Virus record (IMG/VR): IMGVR_UViG_3300044638_007138
Span: 1 to 22,778 of that record
Reading direction: 5' to 3' (one strand)
Source of the DNA: a virus
DNA length: 22,778 nucleotides
Under the pieces are notes generated by a model that was not told where the DNA came from, ran no database searches, and saw only the letters and a list, made by a program, of their open reading frames with translations. A program made the translations under genes and the position numbers. This document shows, one piece after another, positions 7,101-13,722 of this stretch; the stretch's first letter is position 1; each line of letters opens with the position of its first letter.

Positions 7101-9172
7101 TACTACAAAGAGGTGTTGACCCATATTCGCCAATTTATACTAACACCTATGGTTTGGGTAAATTATTTGGGTTACCAAATGAAGACTCATTAATTATGAC
7201 TGCAAATACAAGATTAAATATTCCAATACAAAAATTACCGGATAATTCTATTTCAGTTCAAAAATTTAATTCACAAAGTGATATATTTTATCCATCTCAT
7301 TTCTTTAGAGGGGGTATAAGCGGTTCAAATACTCCTGGTTTAACATTCTCATCATTCACGACTAGTATTGTTGGATATTATGGAAGTTATGATGCGTCTA
7401 ACGCACCTCCTTCTACTTCAGTTTCAAATGTGAATGGTGTTAATATTGTGTCTTCATTAAGTTCTAATGATACTTGGACTAGTGTTGCAAATGAACCGGG
7501 TAGATATAAAACATCTGAAGATTTATCAGGTGGTGCGTATTATTATACTCAGGGTGGTATTTCACCTACTGATACAACAATAACTTATTACACCAAAGTT
7601 TTATACCCTAGTTTACTTCAAAACCCAATGAGTATTACTTCTAATACCAACAATGTTATGAGAACAGATAGATTACCATCTTCAGATGTTTTGGATGGGT
7701 CTAGTTGGGATTATAATCCTTCTTTATTACAACAAAATTTAGGGTTTGCGGTTTATGTTATAGATGATGCAGGTATTGATATTCAAGCAACAAACTATTC
7801 ATTAGGTGCTGATATAACTACTGAGAATATTGAAGGACAATATGCATCAACTAATGTATTTAACACTTTTACTAAATGTAGTGAAGTTGTATCTATTGAG
7901 TGTTATGAAGGTATTGGTACTGATTTTCAAGTTAATCAAAATTGTGTAAATAGTGATGCTGTTATTGATGGTTGTTATCAATTTTTAAGGGAGCCCTTAA
8001 CTGATATTGGAAAAGACATCGATAATTTTAATGAATGGGCATTTCGATGGAGATTTTTTTATGGGTTGTGTCAAGGGGTTTTATCTCAATCTTTTGTTAA
8101 TAACTGGGTTAATGGAGGATTATATATGTACCCAATTCAAATTGATACAATATTTGATTCGCAAAACAGACCATTACCACCCAGTTTTTGTAGAGATACA
8201 ATTTATTTTGAAAAGGACACAAATAATTTTTATTATAGAAGTAGTCCATACAATGAATTTTTAAATAAATTTATTGGTAATGCAGCAACTCAAGTGGGTT
8301 CTTTGAATAAATTAAATCTTCAATCTCCAACAACAATTATTAATTTAGGTATGAAAGATAGTTTTTACGATGAAATTATTTTAGGGGAAGGTGATACTTC
8401 ATCTTATGTTATGAGACAAATGGAACCAACAACATACAGTGACCCATCAGATTTAGTTAATTTATTTGTTATATCGAGAATTACAAATGAAAGTTTTTTA
8501 CAACGTATGCTAGGTGGCGGTGACAGTGGTATTAATCAATTATTTTCTAGAGGAAATCTTAAAATAGATGGAGATTTAGCTCAGTTATTATCAATTAACT
8601 CTGAACTTGGTGTGATAAAATTTTCACCTGAATATTATCAATTAGTTCAGGGACAAGTTGGCCCGGTTGAGGTATTAGGTACACCTCAATATCCGGTAGT
8701 TGCGGTTTGGTTTTCATCGACAACTGAAGACCTACAAGTGAAAGATTACTTAACACCGGGACGAATAAATTTTAGAGTTAATAATAACGCCAATTATTAT
8801 CCTTATCCATATGGTATTAAATCTCAAGTTGTTCCATTTTATCAATGGAGTGCGTCAGGAACAACTATTTTTGGGACAGAAGATAATAATTGGGCGACAG
8901 ACTATGCGGATATAGTTCAAGGTAAACCATATCAATCTTTAGACAGAACAAGTTTGTCTAATCCAAATTATTTCAGACCTACAACTAGTAGTGTCAGTGA
9001 TTTATATGCGAGAGGATATATTTTTAGTGTAGATGCGAATGGTAATTATTCTACCACAGGGGCATCATCGAGCAGATTTATTGTGGGGGCTCCATTTCAT
9101 TTTTATTTTGGATTGATTAATGGTGAAACAGCATTGGATAAATTTAAAACAAAATATTCGATAGATGAATAA
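4190..9172 (+). CDS. Giant tail/baseplate protein with Ig-like N-terminus and central hydrophobic segments
   Basis: At 1660 residues this is the largest protein in the window. Its exact family is not recognised. Residues about 45-180 look like a carboxypeptidase-regulatory/CNA-B-type beta-sandwich: YGVIVGRVTANNGFGIPNARVSIFIP early, then TNESGDYMIMGVPLGS and a beta strand. The middle holds strongly hydrophobic stretches at about 507-537 and 545-566, an Ala/Gly-rich stretch near 575-600 and another hydrophobic stretch near 619-642. A CxxCxC cluster follows (C659, C662, C664). The rest (about 670-1660) is Asn/Ser/Thr/Tyr-rich and beta-like, as in secreted or virion proteins. Its place after gp25- and gp6-like genes corresponds to T4 gene 7, a large wedge protein, but no clear gp7 similarity was seen. 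The hydrophobic core could instead suggest a membrane-contacting or injected protein. It overlaps the next gene by 8 bases. Virion role likely, function open. Confidence 0.75.
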   Translation: MGQSYRIKTELGINKTINVELDQDFEFLEILSLKIQQADVYTRSCADYGVIVGRVTANNGFGIPNARVSIFIPITDVDESNPIISSIYPYKSPTDKNEDGYRYNLLPYEKSYSVHAATGTLPTRDDVLTDSVAVQIYDKYYRYTTKTNESGDYMIMGVPLGSQTLVMDVDLSDIGEFSLTPQDLIRMGLATESQVAGNTFRSSNDLTSLPQIISLTKTLSVSPLWGDPEICQIAVNRVDFDLRDEANIDIQPTSVFMGSIFSTTDRMRLRSNCRPRDNMGNLCSMIAGPGQILAIRQTIQQDSGGNPILEQYLLEQSGNVIDGSGAWLVELPMNLDYFTTNEFGEKVISNDPTIGIPTKGKYRFKVKWQQSPSLSQQNRRANFLIPNVREYGWSTSDNDPNYSGNITVQNKLKSSYYFGLDWNGYAPGGTTGFTSTERIQKLDEIIDCQDTFYEFKYNRVYTVSNLIDEYKKGGRANFIGIKEVDDSSCESTINKFPVNDGFKNFNLFFFIFSILMQVLQIISIPLLIVIHVLAFVWNTLVKFKDWFIVFMGILIGYYGYMAIKRLIEAGKATKDGGILAAASAAAYAGIYTSGLGSFFAKLSTTAFLEAKNLTAQATEYGIIAGKLALLLTAFIIIFNLFKGQPIRGFQLPVITYPDCISCECGTSSVDAETSSAPLGTLMTQFSNNFNYYNNFVTPINQLNITTDPATVQTSFSIAMGGNSDVNNDNQVYKVMESPVTIITSGSVTNDFFAYSNYYPFGERINNFNLRQKYFAGVNRIRVSFDNSVNSHYDNTLVIIYDTPIQSGTLLTFVDPLTTKDVNATYTGNTGSYNRGISGTSLNSGASTYTVNYCDPNNQLNNLSVNYQLNTGSTQQNYKYPSDVEYFQVITGMTVQEASTMWDTTTDGLLPNIMESGTVILYSKLIEVPPVLFNNNPAIVLQPGYSYWEQDSTPSYKTSDLFEDFSQRHILILQRGVDPYSPIYTNTYGLGKLFGLPNEDSLIMTANTRLNIPIQKLPDNSISVQKFNSQSDIFYPSHFFRGGISGSNTPGLTFSSFTTSIVGYYGSYDASNAPPSTSVSNVNGVNIVSSLSSNDTWTSVANEPGRYKTSEDLSGGAYYYTQGGISPTDTTITYYTKVLYPSLLQNPMSITSNTNNVMRTDRLPSSDVLDGSSWDYNPSLLQQNLGFAVYVIDDAGIDIQATNYSLGADITTENIEGQYASTNVFNTFTKCSEVVSIECYEGIGTDFQVNQNCVNSDAVIDGCYQFLREPLTDIGKDIDNFNEWAFRWRFFYGLCQGVLSQSFVNNWVNGGLYMYPIQIDTIFDSQNRPLPPSFCRDTIYFEKDTNNFYYRSSPYNEFLNKFIGNAATQVGSLNKLNLQSPTTIINLGMKDSFYDEIILGEGDTSSYVMRQMEPTTYSDPSDLVNLFVISRITNESFLQRMLGGGDSGINQLFSRGNLKIDGDLAQLLSINSELGVIKFSPEYYQLVQGQVGPVEVLGTPQYPVVAVWFSSTTEDLQVKDYLTPGRINFRVNNNANYYPYPYGIKSQVVPFYQWSASGTTIFGTEDNNWATDYADIVQGKPYQSLDRTSLSNPNYFRPTTSSVSDLYARGYIFSVDANGNYSTTGASSSRFIVGAPFHFYFGLINGETALDKFKTKYSIDE

Positions 9173-10862
9173 TTTCACAATAATACCTAGCGGATTAAAA
9201 TATAAAGGAGCACCATCAGTTGATGAAAGAGTAACTATATCTTTAAACCAACAAAGTCAACAAATTACTGAATACGATAGAAGTGTTACAATTAGTTTGG
9301 CTCAAGTTTATGATGATGAAAGACAGACATGTACTGTGTTTAGACCAACATTTAAAGTTAATTACATATATGATAACACTTATGTTGGTACTACTACTTA
9401 TTTACCGTTTCAGTATAACTTATATTATGTTAACGCAGAAAATTCAATGGTTACTGGAATTTGGAAGGGTTATCCACAATATTATGAATTTGATTTTTTT
9501 AGACCGGATGTTAATAACCAACATTTTAATTATAAGTCAAAAAGTGCTTACACATATAATTGGATGTATTATTTAACATATCCATTTGAAAATGATTACA
9601 CAAAAAAACTATATTATTATTCTAATACAACTAGAGATATTGATTGGGAGGCTCAAGAGGGTATTCCATTTACCATTGAAAATATTGAGATAAATGGAAA
9701 CGGTTTAATATCGTTTAAATGTATTGCACCTCACGGATTATCTGTTGACGAATATGTTGAATTATCATTAACTTATAGAAATTCTAATATTTTTCAAGTT
9801 TACTCATTAGGTAATGGGTTATTTGATAGTGACCCTTATGTATTTAATGTTTTCAATATTGGTTATACGGGAAATACATTTGCGGATAATGTTACTGGAT
9901 TATTTAAACGAGTAATTAATCCGGATAATTTGTTGGAGACTAAATCAAAGTATTATGTTCGAAAACATAAAGTAATTACTAATCTTGAAGATTTAATAGT
10001 AACAAAAAATGGGTTTGAAAAAAATGTCTTTAATGAAAAAAAACAATTTGAATATAGTTCAATAACACCAAATCAGGTTTCAAGAATATCTCAAAAAACT
10101 AGTAGTAACTCTTATAATATGACATCTGCTTATGATTTAGATTTTGCAGGATATAAAGATAATCAAATGAGACCGTTAAGTGAGATATATCTAACAATTA
10201 TTAATAAAGGATATGCAGGATACTTTAATGAACCTTCAGGTGGTTTTGGTCTAAAACAAGGGTGGGAGTTTAATTTAACAAAAGAGGTTAATCAATATTG
10301 GGATTTATTTAATAATGAATCGAGTTGTCAAATACCAGTATCATCATATACTTTAACAAGTGGTGCGACCAAAACATTCTATTATAATCAAAATTTAGTT
10401 AAAGATGATGTTTTATATGGGGATTTTTGTGAATGGAATGACTACGAACAACTTGAAAGAGTTATCTCACCATATTATCAAAAGATAAATTATAATCAAA
10501 CTGTTTTTCAAACTTCTGATTTTGTGGACACAAATTCTAAAGGTTTTTATTATGAACCACATAATAAAATGACTTTAAAAGTATTTTCAGATTATATTGA
10601 AACTGGAAATGTTGATTTTATTGAGCAATTACCTGAATATTCATACTATTCTGAGTCTGACCAACAATTTAGATGGAGGGATTTATACACTTATGGGTTT
10701 TTTGATAATTTAGACAGAGGTGTTGATTACCCATTTTTAAATACTTCACATTATCCTTTTGCTGAAGTTGTGTTTAGATTAATACCGGAAGGTAGTAATT
10801 ATAATGAGAGTTTAAACGGGGTTGATATACCAATAAAACCATTTATAGATGACTGTGAATAA
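9165..10862 (+). CDS. Unassigned tail-region structural protein (565 residues)
   Basis: No family is recognised. The protein is rich in Tyr, Asn and Phe, with alternating polar and aromatic residues that suggest a mainly beta structure. It has no signal peptide, membrane segment or coiled coil. It opens with MNNFTIIPSGLKYKGAPSVD, and residues about 165-215 contain IPFTIENIEINGNGLISFKCIAPHGLSVDEYVEL, which reads like a small beta domain. The start overlaps the previous gene by 8 bases (ATGAATAA) and the stop overlaps the next gene by 14 bases, so translation is probably coupled to the 1660-residue gene. It stands where T4 has wedge and pin genes (7-8-9-10). A baseplate or fibre-attachment role is inferred from this position only. 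Confidence 0.7.
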   Translation: MNNFTIIPSGLKYKGAPSVDERVTISLNQQSQQITEYDRSVTISLAQVYDDERQTCTVFRPTFKVNYIYDNTYVGTTTYLPFQYNLYYVNAENSMVTGIWKGYPQYYEFDFFRPDVNNQHFNYKSKSAYTYNWMYYLTYPFENDYTKKLYYYSNTTRDIDWEAQEGIPFTIENIEINGNGLISFKCIAPHGLSVDEYVELSLTYRNSNIFQVYSLGNGLFDSDPYVFNVFNIGYTGNTFADNVTGLFKRVINPDNLLETKSKYYVRKHKVITNLEDLIVTKNGFEKNVFNEKKQFEYSSITPNQVSRISQKTSSNSYNMTSAYDLDFAGYKDNQMRPLSEIYLTIINKGYAGYFNEPSGGFGLKQGWEFNLTKEVNQYWDLFNNESSCQIPVSSYTLTSGATKTFYYNQNLVKDDVLYGDFCEWNDYEQLERVISPYYQKINYNQTVFQTSDFVDTNSKGFYYEPHNKMTLKVFSDYIETGNVDFIEQLPEYSYYSESDQQFRWRDLYTYGFFDNLDRGVDYPFLNTSHYPFAEVVFRLIPEGSNYNESLNGVDIPIKPFIDDCE

Positions 10863-11679
10863 AGTAACGATAGTACCTGATGGTACTAATAAAGAAATTA
10901 ATATTCCAATAAAATTGACTTGGGATTATTTGGGGTTAGACTTGGCAATTGATGAGTATGAAACTCAAATGATAACTGAGGTTATTGGGGTTGGTCGAGA
11001 TTTTGAAGTGACCAGATTCGCACATGCTCCGGCAACCGGAACCACGGATAATACTGAGGTGAACTACGAATTTTATTTTTATTCAGGAGGTCCTTTGTCG
11101 AATATAACAAGTTGGAGTATTGATTATATGAATGAAGGATTTACCTCACAAGATTTATATTATTATAATAATAATTTTGCAAATTCATTTTTTAAATTAG
11201 ATTTTTATGATACTCCGGATGAGAAAAGACAAACAAATTACTTAACAGTTATCATTCCGACACAACAAGGATTAAAAATGGATACTCTAATGCAAAGAAC
11301 TTTAGTATCGGTTAAAAAACCTAAATTTATTTTAGATTATGTTGGGGATAAAGAGGGATTTTTTCTTTATTGGTTAAAGAAAAGAACTTTTTTAAATTTG
11401 GATACGTTTTATATGGCGGCTAAGTTTTATAACGCAAAAACAGGACAATTTACAAAAATGATGACAGGTAAGGGGTCAGACCCATTAGATGACACGAATG
11501 GTCCTCAATCTGACCTTTCAGATGGATTACGATATAATTTTGATAACACTCAATATTTCTATTATACGGTTAAGTTAGATTATCCGAGTCAAACTTATCA
11601 AGTATTAAACACTTATGGTCAGAGAATGGGAACTAATATTCCCATAAAATGGTATGAATATATTAACCCACCTGTATAA
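10849..11679 (+). CDS. Unassigned tail-region structural protein (276 residues)
   Basis: No family is recognised. The opening (VNKVTIVPDGTNKEINIPIKLTWDYLGLDLAIDEYE) resembles in style the IIPSGLKYKG opening of the preceding protein: a short beta strand, a Pro-Asp/Ser-Gly turn, then a strand. The centre has LTVIIPTQQGLKMDTLMQRTLVSVKKPKF, and the end is Tyr-rich and beta-like. There is no signal peptide or membrane segment. It starts inside the previous gene (14-base overlap) and its stop is shared with the next start (TAATG), so it sits inside a coupled four-gene block. T4 gp8 (334 residues) occupies a similar place, but no sequence likeness could be claimed by eye. A baseplate role is inferred from context. 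Confidence 0.68.
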   Translation: MTVNKVTIVPDGTNKEINIPIKLTWDYLGLDLAIDEYETQMITEVIGVGRDFEVTRFAHAPATGTTDNTEVNYEFYFYSGGPLSNITSWSIDYMNEGFTSQDLYYYNNNFANSFFKLDFYDTPDEKRQTNYLTVIIPTQQGLKMDTLMQRTLVSVKKPKFILDYVGDKEGFFLYWLKKRTFLNLDTFYMAAKFYNAKTGQFTKMMTGKGSDPLDDTNGPQSDLSDGLRYNFDNTQYFYYTVKLDYPSQTYQVLNTYGQRMGTNIPIKWYEYINPPV

Positions 11680-12770
11680 TGGAAGATTTTTATAATATTA
11701 AGATATCACCGGAAACGATATTAGGTGACTTGTCAGTTGTGGATTATGAGGGAACTCCTGTTGGGGTTTATTCTGCTATGACTCAAGTTGTGAGTTCAGG
11801 GGTAAACGGAAGTTCAATTTTAACAGGACTTACCATTCCTATTTTGATAAGACAAAGTGCGGTTGATGCGGGATATTATAGTCCTTTTGATGGTGCGGTT
11901 TTACAAAAAGATGTTGTGGCAAATTTTATATTTTCATCTACTACATCCTCAAGTTATACTTACAATGTTTATAATACTTCAAATGAATTTCAAAAGTTTT
12001 TGGATTTATCTGCTTATAGAATTGATTGGGGTGATGGTTCACCAAAACAAACAATAACGACTTACGCACCTAATTCAATTAATCATACATACCCTGTTGA
12101 GAATAAACAATATGTGATTACCTTAGAACAGATTAACCCTTGGGGAATTACAAAAGTTTCCAAAACTATTACAACACCATTTAGTGATGTGACAATTTAT
12201 AATCCTCAAGGAGAGGCATTTTTCGCACCATCATCAGGTAATTGGATTGGGACATCAGTGTCTTATGATTATATATTTTCAGGAGATGCAGTTAATGAAG
12301 TATCTGCTCAAACATCTAACAATTATGTTACGGTACCATTTACTATATCGGGTATTACTAAATCAAGACTAACCGAATTAGATACCTATGGGGATTTAAC
12401 AATTAACCAACGAATTGGTACTCCTGTAATTAGTAATGGTCAAATATGGGGAATGATTACCGATGTTACACCAATCTATACTGCATATACTATAACTCAG
12501 ATTAATTATTACGATTATTTTGATGGTACTACAATATATTTTGAACAATCATCAGGATTAACAGAGAATAATTTAACCTCAACACCAATAACTAAAGATG
12601 AGGTTTTATTAAAAGTTGTTGACCAAGCACAGATACAAACAAATGTGTTTGTTGAGAGAGGTAACAATAGTGCTTATGAAAGAGTTCAAAGAATTGGTGA
12701 GGTAGATAATCTTGGTGACATGATTAATTACGGATATGGATTTTTTAATGTTGTTAATAAAGAAAATTAA
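11679..12770 (+). CDS. PKD-domain virion protein (363 residues)
   Basis: Residues about 75-165 carry a recognisable PKD-type Ig-like domain: YRIDWGDGSPKQ (WGDGS at 117-121), NHTYP (135-139), then YVITLEQINPWGITKVSKTITTP, the usual W-G-D-G-S ... H-x-Y ... V-x-x-x-N-x-x-G order. The N-terminal part (about 1-70) and C-terminal part (about 190-363) are not recognised; the latter is Thr-rich and beta-like. PKD domains are common in extracellular adhesins and in phage tail proteins, where they act as spacers or carbohydrate contacts. The start shares one base with the previous stop (TAATG). The 43-base gap that follows ends the block. The domain call is fairly firm; the role as a tail decoration or fibre adaptor is inferred. 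Confidence 0.75.
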   Translation: MEDFYNIKISPETILGDLSVVDYEGTPVGVYSAMTQVVSSGVNGSSILTGLTIPILIRQSAVDAGYYSPFDGAVLQKDVVANFIFSSTTSSSYTYNVYNTSNEFQKFLDLSAYRIDWGDGSPKQTITTYAPNSINHTYPVENKQYVITLEQINPWGITKVSKTITTPFSDVTIYNPQGEAFFAPSSGNWIGTSVSYDYIFSGDAVNEVSAQTSNNYVTVPFTISGITKSRLTELDTYGDLTINQRIGTPVISNGQIWGMITDVTPIYTAYTITQINYYDYFDGTTIYFEQSSGLTENNLTSTPITKDEVLLKVVDQAQIQTNVFVERGNNSAYERVQRIGEVDNLGDMINYGYGFFNVVNKEN

Positions 12771-12784
12771 AGGAAAAAAATAAC

Positions 12785-12804
12785 TAAACTATTTATAAAT
12801 TAAA
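12785..12804 (+). promoter_or_regulatory. Candidate late promoter upstream of the 302-residue gene
   Basis: The core TATTTATA (12790-12797) has the same flanks as the 4162-4181 block (TAAAC before, AATTAAA after), with one difference in 20 bases. It begins 24 bases before the ATG at 12814. This 43-base gap is the only break between the genes running from 4190 to 18841, so an extra promoter here would make sense. The role is inferred. Confidence 0.45.
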
Positions 12805-12813
12805 TAACAAGAT

Positions 12814-13722
12814 ATGGCAATTGGAAGCTATGGAACAATAAGACCTTCTGATGTTTCACCAACAGATGTTGAAATCATCATGAATTATACACCGAGTAGA
12901 GATGTTACGGACGCATTTGTCTTAACAAAATTGGATGCTCAAACAATTTTACGACCTTATTTTGAAAATTCTGAAACCGGTGGAAACGCAGGTGTTGAAG
13001 TTTTAGGAGGGTTGTATAATCTAACATTACCTGCAAATCAGTTTAATGCTTTAGGATTTTATACTTTATATTTGAGACCTGCTCAAATCAGAACAGTAAT
13101 TACTGATTGTGGGGTTTTAAGTGCCCTTCCAAATGTTAAAGGTCTTGTGATTGATTTAACTAATGTACCAGCACAATATCAAAACAAATTTGTTCCTCAG
13201 GGGTTAGTTGGTTTTAGAGTGGAATATCTAAATCCGGATGGTTCAAAAATACCTAATTTTTTCAGAGTAATTACTTCAAGTTTTTATTGTGAACCTGTTG
13301 TGTCGAATGAGGTTAATACACAACAAAAGGCGATTAGATATAGATATGTTGATGGTTCTTCAAATTTAATATTTTTAACATTATCACCATCTTCATCTCC
13401 AACAAACAAACCAAATGCAACACCATTTATTGGACAACCAAGCCAAGATATCATTATAACCAATACTTTTTTTAATCCCATCACGGTTGAAATTGAGATG
13501 GTTGAATATGACATTTCATCTCTTGCAATAGCTCTTTATGGTAATCAAACCAAATCTATTGATGATGGAATTTACACAATTTATGATTCACAAAATAACA
13601 TCTATAGACAATACAACTTATACGAGGTTAGAGACCAATTTAATGCGTTGTTATATGAAGTTAGACAAGGTCGAGGTAATAATGTTGATTTTAGTAAAAA
13701 CTTTACAAATATAACAACTTAA
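12814..13722 (+). CDS. Unassigned tail-region protein (302 residues)
   Basis: No family is recognised. It starts MAIGSYGTIRPSDVSPTDVEIIMNYTPSRD and has a predicted beta-rich body: a GGLYNLTLPANQFNALGFYTLYLRP segment near residues 69-90, FRVEYLNPDGSKIPNFFRVITSSFYCEP, then a polar Ser/Thr/Pro loop (SPSSSPTNKPNATP, about 193-206). The C-terminus is helical and charged (YEVRDQFNALLYEVRQGRGN). No signal peptide or membrane segment was seen. It is the first gene after a candidate promoter and is coupled to the next gene by TAATG. The neighbour is a Tail_P2_I-like protein, so a baseplate-to-fibre connector role is possible, but this is positional inference only. Confidence 0.7.
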   Translation: MAIGSYGTIRPSDVSPTDVEIIMNYTPSRDVTDAFVLTKLDAQTILRPYFENSETGGNAGVEVLGGLYNLTLPANQFNALGFYTLYLRPAQIRTVITDCGVLSALPNVKGLVIDLTNVPAQYQNKFVPQGLVGFRVEYLNPDGSKIPNFFRVITSSFYCEPVVSNEVNTQQKAIRYRYVDGSSNLIFLTLSPSSSPTNKPNATPFIGQPSQDIIITNTFFNPITVEIEMVEYDISSLAIALYGNQTKSIDDGIYTIYDSQNNIYRQYNLYEVRDQFNALLYEVRQGRGNNVDFSKNFTNITT

